This document shows positions 33,660 through 46,050 of a stretch of 64,000 bases of DNA, piece by piece. The translations under genes and the position numbers were made by a program. Each line of letters opens with the position of its first letter. The stretch's first letter is position 1. This stretch comes from Pisolithus tinctorius (Eukaryota; Basidiomycota; Agaricomycetes; Boletales; Pisolithaceae): contig JANFAH010000004.1 of the NCBI GenBank assembly GCA_024663395.1, forward strand, positions 2,666,001-2,730,000. Reading direction: 5' to 3'. The notes beneath the pieces were generated by a model, which saw only the letters and a list, made by a program, of their open reading frames with translations, searched no databases and was not told the origin of the DNA.

Positions 33660-34190
33660 CGTTAATTACGAGACGAGTATGAAGGTCAGTCAGATGCTCA
33701 TCGATTCATCGACATTCCTGGTCTCGACCAGACGATTTTGGGAAGGGTCGGGGCAAGAGTGGACCCTTCCCACCACCTTCCCAAAGCGTCTGGCACCGAT
33801 TCCCCCTTCCCCCCCACGTGTGTCCTAACTTCCGGCTTGGCTTCATTTTTTAGGCAACATTATCCCGCGCTGTTGATATCAACAGTAGTGTATCATATCC
33901 CTTCTGTGCGAAACTCATGAACGATTGGCTGTCTTGTAGTAATTGCTGGATTGCTGGTGCTGCGGTGAGTCTGACAGTCTTTTTCGGATGGTTGCTTTAA
34001 CATACAAGATGACTGGTGGGATGGAAAGGTCTCGTCGAAAGACTTTTGTTTGAGTTCTAGCTGGGTCACCAAAATGGCTGAGAAGTATTACAGTAAGTAA
34101 ACCATGCATTTGATACGAGCAGGGTCTTCCTCGCGACGCACGTGTATTCTGTCTATCGATTCAAGGTCTCTCTTGCATAATGCAAGCATA
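33660..34190 (+). repeat. Segmental duplication, copy 2, with inserted hairpin
   Basis: Diverged direct copy of 31060-31560. About 110 nt present here but absent in copy 1 contain a strong inverted repeat (33728-33746 and 33776-33793). Confidence 0.75.
33728..33793. repeat. 66-bp foldback hairpin
   Basis: CCAGACG.TTTTGGGAAGG on the left pairs with CCTTCCCAAA.CGTCTGG on the right, with a loop of about 29 nt. It marks an insertion relative to the other copy of the duplicated segment. Confidence 0.75.
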
Positions 34191-34433
34191 TTACAAGCGC
34201 ACCTGCCAAATTGTTAGTATGACCTCCGGAGGATTCCGAAGGTGCGACCCTATGAGATGTCCGGTTAGAGACTCCTTGGAAAAGTTCCACCATGTGATCA
34301 AAGAACTTTGCAGCACGAAACCAAGTTGAACTTAGTAAACACACACTGGGGTGATTTGTATGCACGGAGGAAATTTTGCTCATCAAAGGAGTGGCTGTGC
34401 GAAGGAGTCGTTTTACTTTTGGCACTTACTGTA

Positions 34434-35810
34434 ATGCAACGAAACCTTTTCCGACGAGTGGTTCGCCGTTCGCCTTGTTTCCGTCCATTTCATTCTTCCC
34501 ATTCGCGACTTTCCTTTCCTGCTAACGCTGGCGATGAACATGCAGCCTTTGGCAACTATAGCGTGATTCTTCCTAACGAGCCGTTTGTGTGGGGCGTGTC
34601 CCACATAAAACCGCGTCATGTCCCTCCACACATATCCCGCCCTCTCTATGCACAGAAGTATAGGTTGGAACAGGAAACTGAGGACGTCGACATCCAAGAG
34701 TCTTACGAAGGGGATGGGCGAATCCCACTCCGCACGGAAGAAGAAATGAAACTCAGGGAATCAGCGCGACTCGCTAGCAAAGTCCGTGAATATGCCAAAG
34801 GCCTTGTTAGGGTGGGAGACCTCCATGTTTTGTGTCGATTGCGCGGCTCAATGATATCCATCCTTCTGGGTGGCAACTGTCGCTGTCTTAGCCAGGTGTA
34901 ACGACAAACTCAATAGATGAAGCAATACATCAGTTCATCCTTGCGCATAATGCCTATCCTTCCCCTATGCTTTACGCGGGGTTCCCTCGATCGTGTTGTA
35001 CGAGCGTTAACAACGTTGTTTCACACGGAATCCCTGACGAGTATGTCAATACATCATTCTTCCCGTCTTTGGTTAACTGACGACGAGAGTCGAGTCGCCC
35101 CCTGGAGGATGGTGATATTTTGAATATCGATGTCACCGTATACCTGAACGGTTACCACGGTGACACCTCCCAGACTTTCCTTGTCGGAGAAGTCGTGAGT
35201 TGATAATGGTACGCGTAACTCCGCAATCGGCTGAATTGCATCAGGATGAGCCTGGTCGTACCCTCGTCACAGTTACGAACGCAGCCCTTGAAGCGGGCAT
35301 TGGTGTCTGTAGCCCCGGGCGTCCTTTCCGGGATATAGGCCGAGCTATCCACGAGCTTATCCAACGAACACCAGGATACTCGGTGTGCACCACTTTTGCA
35401 GGTCATGGCATCGGCAAAGTATTTCACCGACCACCGTGGATATACCATACATGTACGTATGGATTTCCCTGAATGAGGTATCCGCTATTGACCGCGTTCC
35501 TAGTGAATGAGGAACCAGGAACGATGCATCCGGGCCACTGCTTCACAATTGAGGTGTGTTCTTCACTGGCCGGAGGACGTCCCACTGGGTTACTGAGACA
35601 ACACCACCAGCCCTGCATTGTGCAAGGATCCAATCCACGAGTCTGGATATTTCCCGACGGTTGGACAGCATCTACGGAGGTACGTATGCAACTAACAGAA
35701 ATGAACTCCAACGTGATCTTTCCGTCATGTAGAATTGTGCTCGGAGCGCGCAAGCTGAACATATGGTTCTGATCACCGAGTCCGGTGCAGAAGTGTTGAC
35801 ACGGGCGTAA
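34434..35810 (+). CDS. MAP1: Methionine aminopeptidase type I, mitochondrial form
   Basis: Removes the N-terminal methionine from nascent proteins. The start chosen is ATG 34434, because it gives a basic, Ser-rich presequence ([19 protein letters not shown]) typical of mitochondrial import, followed by [17 protein letters not shown]. Seven exons join cleanly through introns of about 47-80 nt. The catalytic region is complete: [28 protein letters not shown], then metal ligands Asp (NIDVT), Asp (YHGDTS), His (GHGIGKVF), Glu (CFTIE) and Glu (TASTE before [12 protein letters not shown]). It ends at TAA 35808-35810. The join before [12 protein letters not shown] lies around 35450-35510 and its donor is not certain. 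Confidence 0.88.
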
Positions 35811-37308
35811 GCCAGCGGGAAGCTTGCGCACGGAGATACACATAATCATCTACTACACCTCAACTAGCTGATAATACCGGCGCAATTACAGGGAAGTTTT
35901 GCAGATGCAGTTATCGCGTGCGGTATCGACAAAGGTTGATTGGATGGTGGTAATGCCGAGTTATCAAAGTGGGTAATGCCACATGCTGTATCACCACCAA
36001 CAGAGTTCGGAATTCGACTGTAGCAGGATAAGTGACGGCTCCACCGGAATTCCCCGACACAAAAACCAACAGACCCTCATCTCCTCGTCGTTCTTCTGCG
36101 AACTACATCACACCTTCTTTGACGGTGTCGACCTACTCACCTCCTTGCCGGATAATCGTCATGTTCTCTGAATCCAGCGTCGTCGCCGTTGCTTCCCTTG
36201 CTGCTCTTGTCGCTGGCAAGAAGCAGTCAAATGCATCCAGATGGGCGGTGTCAACAGCCTGTTAATGTTGTGACACTTTTAAGGAAATATTAACGACAGT
36301 CTGCTCCATCGTTTAGTCTCAGAGTAAGGCTCATGTGTTATGCATTTCCGATCTGTTGCCTTGTAGACGTACCCACCACGAAGGTTCGTGTGGGCTGCTC
36401 TACATATGACACTACTGCAATTCAATGAATCTGTTCCTGGATTCTGTCCTAGGCTAGGTCTGGCAAGGGGTTTTGCCCGTCACCTTCATAGCGGCCCGAG
36501 CCAGCTGCCCGGTCTCCGGCCTGGAAGGGTGGAGTCGGTTATCAGTAAGCGTTCCGGCATTGCTTATTTTTGTCACCCCAACTGCCAGACACAAGCCCCT
36601 GTGACACATTGGCTAAAAATTAAATAGCAGTCACAAGAGCTCTCAAAGTGATTCTAGTGTGGCGACGACGCAGGACCCTTCCTGAGTCATGAACTTAGCA
36701 AATGGATCGGCACGATGACCCGCTCGGACATATAGGACTTCATATCCCTGCATGCATCTCTGTAAACGGTGACAATTAATATTTACGCATGTGGACGTCT
36801 TGTTTCTTGTACTCTGTCTTCGGCGACCTGATAGAGGCAGGTCTTGGCTACACCTCGATAAAATATGCTAAAATGCGTGTACCAGTGAGCCTTGAAAATG
36901 ACAACATTGTCATGAATATTGCAGTCGGGTTTTCTTACGATTCACTGAACTGATGAACTGTGAATATTTGCCTGGATATGACGCGACTAATCCTGAAAAT
37001 TCGAGTCGAATGCCCTAGCGGATCTCTGGGATCGGGGTCAGGATGCCATAAAAATCATTGGGGTGGCTCACGTCGCTATCCTGGAAGTTGGCACACTAGA
37101 GAGCTACCACATTACATTTCCGTCCACTGGTTAGTAGAATAGACCTCTGGAAATGTGCCCATGGTGTTATATTGTGAATATCTTGAGTGTTGTGGGCGGG
37201 GGACACAACTGTGCATTACCTGTCCTTTGTGCATTGCTCGTCAGCTCAGGCATATGACATGTACTGTTTGTTCGTGTTGTTACCATGATCCTCCTACTAA
37301 AAACGTCG
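35811..37308. other. Intergenic DNA left of the Helitron target
   Basis: Short plus-strand ORFs only (for example 36032-36265 with a hydrophobic stretch SSVVAVASLAALVAG). No domain recognised. Confidence 0.4.
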
Positions 37309-37381
37309 ATTACCTTGCTTGCAAGGTTTCTACCGGGGTCATAAATGCGTGGGAGCCAACTCACCACGGAAATTCTTTCCA
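37309..37381 (+). repeat. Left flank of the Helitron insertion, repeated at 17.76-17.83 kb
   Basis: 72 nt with six differences from the minus strand at about 17760-17833. Similarity stops at or just after 37381-37392, where the inserted DNA starts. Confidence 0.7.
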
Positions 37382-37591
37382 TATCCGGCGTCCAACTCAG
37401 AACCGTATTTCATAAGCGCCCATCGCACAACTACAACACCACAGGAAGCGTCCAACGCACCATGCACAACTGCGAGAACGTTATTGTGTTGTTCGTCCAA
37501 CGTACAACTGCGAGAGCTCGACCGTCAAGTTTATTGTACAGTAATTGATCCGAGATACAAATGCGAAAGCTGAATAGCAAAGTCCACTGTA

Positions 37592-40500
37592 CTAGACCCT
37601 TGCGGAAATCTCCTCCCACCAACGCTTTGTGTGTAAATCTAGTCCATCTAGCCGATCATCTTCTGCCAGGAGTTCTGGAGAATGAGAGGCCTGGAATACT
37701 TTGTCGTCGAACTCACGCAAGAGTCGGATAGTATCCCGCCCGGAGCTTCTAGACAGTGTGATGTAGAGATTGAACAGATTGAGACCACCGGTGGGGGGTG
37801 TAGCGATATCCACCAGTACGCAAGGGATGGTCTGGCCTTGTGCTCGGTAATCCGTAAATGCATACGCAGCGATCATCGGATACTGACGACGTTTGACGAG
37901 ACGTGTCACCATGTGGCCATCAGGTCCATTGCATTTGATTCGAATGGTTTTTTCCAGAGGCTCGACGGGTATCACGGCTTGATCGAGTCCAGGCAGTTTC
38001 GACGTGCGAGTACGGTCCAGCTTGACCAGTACGTATGGAGGGGGGTGTGTCAGTTTGACGACAGGTCCACTGCTGCGAGGGACGGGTTCATCAGGATGGA
38101 GGATAATATGTACTATGGTGCCGCGTGCGCCGTTGGTAATGTCAAGGTCTGTCTGCACATTTTGCGTGACCATCACCTTCATACCCACCGAGATATCCAC
38201 CTTGTCAGGGAGATCACTCTTCCATCGTCATGTCTGTTCCCCTTTGCCACTTCGTCTGGTGGCAAGAGCATATCGTTCAGCCAGCGTGAGAGGTTGGCCT
38301 TTGATAGTGTCCGTGGCTGTAGTCGTGAACACGTAGCTGTTTGTTTCGCAGGCGTGATTGAGTACTGCAATCTCATTCCACAATTGTCGGACGGCATGAC
38401 GAGGCGTAACAAGAGATGCATCGCACCATGGAGTTGTTGAGAAATCAGTGGGCGTGCAGGCGGGATTGGTGAGTACAAGGGATCGCAACATCTCCATATG
38501 ATGCGCTTGAACACGGCCGTAGCACAGGTGCTGGAGAAAGTCATGCCAGACAGTATCGGTGACACGCATCTGCTCTCGGAGCACGACAACTGTTTCAAAT
38601 TCTTCATATATGGCACGCCCGAGCTCGGGAAGTGTACGATCGCGTTGGTTGGTAGTTGGGTAATACAGTGCTTCAGTGGGTCCGACTGCGACAGGTGGAA
38701 ATTGATGGAAATCACCACACATTATAACGCTGATGCCACCGAATGAATGATCACTCGTGCGCTGCCCTGCCTCCATTTTCCCTATACCAATGTTGCGTGA
38801 TAACTGTGCCAGGAAAGTTTTGCCCAGCATTGACATCTCGTCCACGATGAGGTACTGGTATGACCTCCAGAAATCCTGTAACTTCGCCCTCGCCTGAGCA
38901 CTCAAAGGTTCGGATCTAGATCGTGACATCATCCCGATGGTGTGCATCGTCTTTCCGTCAATGAGAGAGGCAGCGACTCCAGTATATGCTGCCTTGATGA
39001 GGATGTGGCGCGCTCGTCGATGCGTGAAGTACTGTGTGATAGATTGAATTACTTTCGACTTCCCTGTGCCACCCTCCCCATGAATGAGCATGCGCAGCGG
39101 GGGCAGATCGCGTCCACACAACCACTGGTCAACGTGCCAGGTGACTATATCGTATGCACGACGTTGGTCTGCTCTGAGCATCGATGGGTCCAAGGCAGCT
39201 AACGCGGTCTCTGCCACTTCTGTGCTGTCAGTGGGTGACGGGTTCTCTGGTAAGTCGTGGGGATCCAGTGGGACGACGCTGGGAGGAACATCAGATGGGG
39301 AAGGCAAAGAAGAGGCAGTATCTATCATTGCATTTTGTGACTGAACATCCCGTGCCATGAGATTATTCCAGGTCAACAAATTCCGCAAGTCGTCTTCGTC
39401 TGCGTGAGATATGCCGGACATCGACGCTTCCACACCGCCGACGTTGTGAATACACTCTCGATCCATCCATGTCGGCATGACATCGTCAGGAAAGACTTTC
39501 GCGATCTTCGCAGCTTGTACAGCCAGACGTCCATGTAGTTCTTCCTGCCATGGCGTTTGTCCTGCTATAATAGCAGCTAATCCTTGTTCGGTGAGTTGCT
39601 GTTCACCCACGCCGTGTGTGAATGCCCCGTCCTCCTCCAAAGGCTCCTCGCAGTTTAAATTATCCACGAGATCATGGGCTGGGTCTTGCGCATACAGCGC
39701 CTGCTGCTCCTGTGCCGATTTCTCACAGCGGTGAAAATATTGCACCCCAGAGATGATGTGGTGTATTCGGGTGGGCGCCGATGCCAGGAATGTGCTCAAG
39801 GCATGTTCCCATGTTTCGTGAGATCCCTTGAGGTCGGTGCCGAGGTCCCGCCATGGTTTTAGTAGCATAAGCATCGAGGCACAGTAAAATGCGTGACAAT
39901 CAGGATCGTCCTGCGTTGGGAAGTAGCGCCCAATGAAGTTTGGCAGAGTGTGATGTCCCTCTGGACGAACAACGCGTTCCTTCTGCTCGAATCTCGGGTG
40001 CATCAGTTGGTATTGTATACGAGCATGCCGCGGACAGCCGCATTGTCGGTCAGCCCCAGGCACTGCAGCTTCAGTGCTTGAGGCGGTCATGGCGCTCCTG
40101 TGCAATCCCCTTTTGCACTCGTACGTGTCCATAAAGAACTGCAGCACATTCATCTGCTCGAGATTGTGGCCACGGTAGATGTAATCTGTAACCTGACATT
40201 TCGGATACAGGAAGCCTTGGGAATCGGTGTCGAGCGTGATGACATCTTGAGCATCCTCCTGATTGACATCACATTCAACACCAGTCCTGCAATCAAGGGC
40301 GATGGAAGGTCCTACCTCGAACGTCTCTTGGGTTTGCTGCAGTATCGTGGCAGCTGCCTGGTCATTTGCATGCATCCCACTGTGAGATCGACGCCTCTGG
40401 AGTTAATGCACACGTCTGTCTATGAATGCGGAACAGACCCACCTTGCCTTTTCATCCGTGGCCCGTGTTGACAAGGTGGGATGTGTCGCTGATAATTTCC

Positions 40501-43500
40501 TCACGAAGCTTGACCAGTATATAGGCGTATAGTGGTGTGACCAGTAGGTGTCGCCCCATCCCATCAAGTACAACATAACCATCAGTGCGGCTAGTTCTTG
40601 TTCGCAGTTGATTGTGTGTACCAAGCGGAAGAGGAGCAGCCGTTGTTGATTGCAGAGGTCTTCCAAATAAGGTGTACGCGCGTTGTGGTAGGCAAGACCC
40701 TTCGATAGCACGGCCGAAAGATTGTAATGCTTGCCCTGTTTCTTTGTTTGATACGTGGTTATGTAAAAGGATAGATTCGTCGTTGCTCTCGAATTTGTAA
40801 GCAGTTTCACATCGATGTTACATCGAGCATTGATCGCTAATGCAGGAACCCATCCATTGAGGAAGGGGTGTAATCGTTTCATCCCCCAATCGCCACTCTC
40901 CAAGATAAAGTCATTGTCTGCTATAGGGAATGGAGCCCGTCGCTTGCACACCAAGCCCCCCTTCTTGGTAGGAATCAGACACCGACGGATTTGACAGGTG
41001 TGTAGCTGTTTTGCTCTAGCGACGCGTAGTTCCAGCCATGCAACCTCTTCATCATAGTGCTCTGCCTGTGGTTTTGGTGGACGACAGTACGCAACATCAA
41101 CATTGTTCGGTATTGTCTTGATCGACTGGGCTGACTCCAAACCTGGAAGGTGCGCTCGCATGTTTGCCCTGATGAATGAGCGCACACGCTCACGAAAGCT
41201 CTCTTCATGCAGGAGCCGCTCTATGTTGTCCGTAGGAGGTGAGTGTTTCAACCACAGTAACATGTGAAGATGAAGCGACCCCCGTCCTTGCGACTCAACG
41301 ACTCCAAAGTAAGCCCTCACGAGGCCGAAGATTCCCTTTTGCGAGTGCACGCTATATGGAGTCGCGGTAACACCAAAGAGGGTTTGTATGATAGTCTTGA
41401 TCGTGAAGTGAAAAAATTTAGCTGCCGCGTATGGGTCGCCTGCAATGTTCGCAGCACGTTTCTCTTTTGATGGGCCGGTACTGGCGAGAAAGTTATCCAT
41501 ATCGATGTTTTCCCCGGCGAAGACCTGTGCAACGGGATCGTGAAGATCACATGGATTGATCGTTATCCATAAACTAGGTGGGTTGAACATGATGGATGTC
41601 GCCCATATCTGACTTCGTAGTTGGTAGCGACTATGATCGGATCCCTGTACCCGACCGGCAGTGGCATAAAGGTGCTGCCGCAGTAATTGGATTGCAGGAT
41701 CACTTATACGCCGGTGTTGTTCTTCCTCCCTGACTGCTTGCTGCATACTAGCCAACGAGATAGTGGATAAAAGATGTGCGTCCCTGTCAAAACCCTTCCG
41801 CTGCATCTGTAATCTGGCAGATCCAAGTGCCTGCCGACGTTGTGCTATGGCGAAGGCCATGAATGCGAAGGTCACATGTCTCCGGAAGTGGCGATCATGG
41901 TACTCCAGAGCCCATCTGACATGCTCTCCAAAATCTATAGGGACTGGTTGCGTGCGCTCTATGCCCCCTTCGCCGTAGGGATACAAACATGGATACGCCT
42001 TTTCGAAGAAATTTCGCTTGCTATCTGCAGGTTGCAGGATATGTGGTTTCTGCTGTGGCCGTCCGAAATCTGAGACAGGTTTGCCTCCGTGCTTAACTGC
42101 ATACCCGCCTTCCTGACCCTCATCCCATAGATTGACAAGACCCCAAGTCATCAACTCTTTTGCACTCAGTGTAGAGAGGTCGGTATCAATTGTCCCTGAG
42201 ACTTGCAAAGGAACCACATGCGGTGTGGCACCGTCATCCATGGACTGTCCTGTAATGTCATTCGTGTCCACTATGCGATACCTGCTGAGACCCATTACAG
42301 GGATATTGAGGAGAACTCGTACCTTCATCGTCATCCATCGGCACATATCCCTCCCCCTCCTCATCCACTATATGTGTGTCTTCTGACTGTCGTATGACAC
42401 CACTTATCTCCAATGGCACATCGTCTATTGGCAATGCGTCCAGCCACTGGGAGGACACCTCGATATCACCGTAATACTTCGGATTGTTCTCTTTCAACCA
42501 CAGCAGCGCATCTCTAACGGCGTCGCGATGCACGCAAAAGGTACTATGGAGCCAACCTTGTGGCAACTTCCCAGGGCCAATGTAAGTCACTGTAATCAAA
42601 GACGCCAATATCATGGATGGCCGGGGCATGAGGGTGCCACTGACCATCGATGCTATACCATCCATATCAAGTTCGTAGGTTGTAACGTTGCCGCGCATGG
42701 CACTCTGCAAGACGGAGAAATCTCAAACACCTCCACTGCGTTTCGGGAACAATTTGAACACGTACACCCGTGGGTACAACAGCGCTATAAGAAGTTGCTC
42801 AGGGAATGTCAGCACATCCAAAACCCAGGGGGTCGGCCCAATCCACAACTGATTTGCGAGTGAGAAGCAGGGTGGCTTGTCACCTGGTCGTCGTAGGTCT
42901 TCAGAACATTGCCGGCATATGCTCACAACAGGTGGGTGTAGGTCTCTCTGAACACCGCGTGCCTCCAAGAGCATACCTTCAATCAGAAAATGTTCCTTGT
43001 GCGATCGGTGGGGTTTAAGGCGTTGCATGTTGGGTAGATCTGCGAGCTTGATGACCTTAAGCCCTTCAAGCTCGATGCTCCGTTCCCGTGCACAGATGGC
43101 ACAGGTGCCAGTAGCCAATGCCAGATTGGATGTTGCTTGATAGAAATTTGCGTAGCACTGCTTGACCTCGTCCTGCGTAGGCAGCTCGAGGTATCGGGTG
43201 GGATCATATTGGTCAGTGCCTACACCCGGTGTGACAGCCTCTTCTTCTAAACATGCACTTTTCGAAGACGTCGATGATTTTTCAGCCCTCTTTCGTTTCC
43301 GAGCTCCCATGCCCCGGTCACTCTCCTCCTTGGCTTCCGACCGTCGACGGGCTAGTGTGCACAACGACGCTATCGATGCTGCAGGGGCATCCTGGAGCAC
43401 CCGCACGATCAGAAGTTCCTTTTTTTGTCGCTCGTTCCTCGCCAACGGCAATACTCCCTGCATTGCGGCCACTATGTCCTTCATGGTTAGCGACATGAGT

Positions 43501-43529
43501 TGCGATCGTACATCTGTTTCTGCATCCAT
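37592..43529 (-). pseudogene. Helitron Rep-helicase (RepHel), interrupted by two TGA codons
   Basis: From the N-terminus (MDAETDVRSQ): a basic region; a Cys-rich DUF6570-like domain (CAICARERS ... CRQCSEDL, ANQLWIG); a linker (MRGNVTTYELDMDGIASMV); then the HUH Rep (GRGSLHLHMLLWL with the His-x-His pair, NLSFYITTYQTKKQ with the YxxxY pair). The PIF1-like helicase follows (Walker A GEGGTGKSK, Walker B LIVDEMSM, GDFHQFPPV, AYAFTDYRAQGQT, YITLSRS). Two introns restore the frame: 52 nt near 42270-42325 and 63 nt near 40380-40450. In-frame TGA codons at 42723-42725 and 38228-38230 interrupt otherwise continuous frames. The protein acts in rolling-circle transposition. This copy is probably inactive unless the stops are bypassed. 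Confidence 0.88.
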
Positions 43530-43922
43530 GGTGCTGCAGGTATGGGATGGTGTGTGTGCTCGCGCCTATTTGCAGGTGAGTTACCCCCGAATCTCACACA
43601 TACTACAATATAGCTCCTGAGTTTAGAAACCTCCTGGGCTGACGGCGTCCGGTAATACGTCTAGCGTGGCTGCATACCCTCGGTATCTGACGGTCTCACA
43701 TGTTTTATATTTGTATGTGGCTAACTGCTGGGGTTCGATCGGCTGACGCATTAGGGGTGCCCCTCAAGCGACACATGTTATGTGCCCTACACCTTCGACC
43801 TCAAACTACAGTGTCACTGTTGCACTCGCCATCTTTGCCAAAGTCTTTCATCTGCCGATAGGTTGCGCCATCCTTGCTCATTCATCTGTGTCCATGATTA
43901 ATGACATTGTGTACATTTCAGC

Positions 43923-44270
43923 ATGACCTCACTCACTGGTGATGATATCAATACCTTGGATTATCAAGTTTGGGGGTTTCTGTTTGGCCCCACATCTGGC
44001 CCCCGCCATTTGAATGTTCGGGTGTCCGGAATTGAGGATATCTCGATCTCCGGTACTCAATCCCTCTTCGCGGTTGATGTCGATGTCACGACAACACGTG
44101 TGGATGTTGGGGGGAGGGTCTATGTCGTATTTTTTGATCTAGCTCGTCATCTAATGGAGCGTCAAAATGCATCCTACGTTTTCATCAGAGTGCGGCCTGT
44201 TCATTTGATGCCATTGAACATTCGAGCAGAGGACGACTTGCAGGACATATTGTATGTCCTGTTGGTGTAG
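43923..44270 (+). CDS. Small cargo protein A (115 aa), paralogue of the gene at 46051-46437
   Basis: ATG start MTSLTGDDINTLDYQVWGF, single exon. It shares GPTSGPRHLNVRV, VGGRVYVVFFD, ASYVFIRVRP and LNIRAEDDLQDIL with the second protein, in the same order. No known family is recognised. The alternation of short beta-like and acidic segments suggests a small folded domain. It lies upstream of RepHel and is divergently oriented from it, inside the inferred insertion. Confidence 0.65.
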   Translation: MTSLTGDDINTLDYQVWGFLFGPTSGPRHLNVRVSGIEDISISGTQSLFAVDVDVTTTRVDVGGRVYVVFFDLARHLMERQNASYVFIRVRPVHLMPLNIRAEDDLQDILYVLLV

Positions 44271-44770
44271 GTCTTTCGTAGCTCACTGTGATGTCACCCC
44301 GCTAATCTCCCTTTTCAGCCTGGCAAACCGCTTCCCGGCTGTTGGAGGAACAACCGCTCTCGCAGAGTAGTGTTCGATGTCGCGTTTTATACAGTAATGA
44401 CATCCATCCCAATAGACAATGTGCCCTACAGGGGGTTTCCTTTCTGTGGCACTGGACGTCTTGAGTTCCTACTACGACTTTTTTCTCTCGGTGCGAAATT
44501 CACAGTGCTGCCTCACTACGACCTTTAAGCGAGTGTTTATAGTACGTCCGTGCATGAATCACATGTCCTTCGTGGCTAACTTGGTCCATTGCAAAATTTC
44601 AGTCCGTGCGTGCTGTGTGCCACTGCCTCCTTCCACTATTCTACCGCCACTGCTTTGCTTTCACCCACATTACCTCGTATTCCCCCTCAGAGGCGCTCCA
44701 CAAACCTTGAAGAACTTAAATACTGCCTGCAAGCGCCTTAGATCCTGGAATGTCAACAACAACAGTTTGC

Positions 44771-45664
44771 TTACGATGCATCTTCTACCACCCCCATCCA
44801 TGGACTTACGTAGCCGCGGTCCGACTCACATACCTGCCCCCCCAACAACCAGTGCACATCATAGACCCCCAGCTGCCAGAAGAGGTCTTGCGGCGACTGC
44901 GTAACGTGAGGTGCTCCCTGCCTTTGCACCCACATCCCTTTTCCGTCAGTAAGCGAACGCACTCTCAACTTGCAAGTGTTGTTAGCATCATGGACTTGCT
45001 TGCATGCAACATAGCGGAAGCCACGCAAGGAGTACTTCGCCAGCGTTTTTAAATACCTGACCTTGAAATTTCCGTAATACACTACACCTGGATTGACGAT
45101 GGACAGGCCCCGCAAGGTTAGTGCAGGATAGGCACAGAAAATATGGTCTGCGCTTATGAAGTTCATCACGGCTGTACTGTGAAACTGAAATATCGGGGAG
45201 ACCGCCACTTCAGTGTTGGAAACTATGACGTCTATATGACGATTCCCCTTGGCCCAGGTGACCATGGATGCGATGGCAGATTGGGAGTAGATGGGAGTAG
45301 TCTTGTGCGTCCTTAATATCTCGTAGCATTGATGCTTCAACAGGATTCTGAGATGGGGGTAACAACGTTCTGGGACATAAATATCAAGGTCGGTGGGTGT
45401 CCATTCCGTTGTGTTCTCAGGCAGGAGGTAATGAAGTGCGGTGGATCCAGAGATGACTGTGTCACACATACGCAGAATGTGTGGCAGCATATCGGGGTCT
45501 TTGAAGAATGGAGTGGCTATCTTGCGCATGCGATAGCGCAGATAACCTCGAACCGCATTCGCATGCCATCTACTAGTGGCTGCAAACGTAACAATGACGC
45601 GCATGTCGCTATACGCCAAAATAGCCTGCACAAGTTCCAGGACGTTAGCAACAAGGGATGCCAT
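44771..45664 (-). CDS. Nucleotidyltransferase-like cargo protein with F-box-like N-terminus
   Basis: Single exon of 297 codons. Residues 1-45 (VLELVQAILAYSDMRVIVTF, then ATSRWHANAVRGYLR) resemble an F-box-like helical start. The core then shows the nucleotidyltransferase pattern: GS (SGSTALHYLL, residues 72-81), DLDIYV (92-97) and a third acidic strand HIDVIV (143-148). Related proteins are common in agaricomycetes, but their biochemical role is not established, so the nucleotidyltransferase call is a fold-level inference. Upstream is free of genes up to 46051. Confidence 0.6.
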   Translation of the reverse strand: MASLVANVLELVQAILAYSDMRVIVTFAATSRWHANAVRGYLRYRMRKIATPFFKDPDMLPHILRMCDTVISGSTALHYLLPENTTEWTPTDLDIYVPERCYPHLRILLKHQCYEILRTHKTTPIYSQSAIASMVTWAKGNRHIDVIVSNTEVAVSPIFQFHSTAVMNFISADHIFCAYPALTLRGLSIVNPGVVYYGNFKVRYLKTLAKYSLRGFRYVACKQVHDANNTCKLRVRSLTDGKGMWVQRQGAPHVTQSPQDLFWQLGVYDVHWLLGGQVCESDRGYVSPWMGVVEDAS

Positions 45665-46050
45665 GTCGATGAGGAGGTGTGTCTCCTGAACTGCATGTCG
45701 TGTGTCTCTTTTATACTATGGCTATCTGTCAGGGGTTACCTCGTTGGGGTGGGGCACTTTGTGCCCTGCAATGCCCATTGGCTGGGCATACACCACATGC
45801 ATGCTCACGGCAATACTTAACAGTGGAGTGTTGTCTGAAACATTGATAATCGTGGATTAATGTCTTTAATCAAGGTCTTTGATACGTTGTTCTAGCGTCC
45901 ATGCACATCTCCAGGATCTCCTCGCTCGTGTTCCCAAAAGATTCCTCTCATCATCCCTTTTTAAGTTCAATCCTCTGTCGTTGCTACATTGCCTTCCTCG
46001 CTGGCCGTTAATTCTCCCCACGGATGACGTCTTTCCAGCCTGTTCCTGTG

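Noticed and set aside
42258..42364. Frameshift in the RepHel gene
   Set aside because: A 52-nt GT-AG intron from GTACGAG to CGCATAG joins the two frames correctly, so no mutation is needed here.
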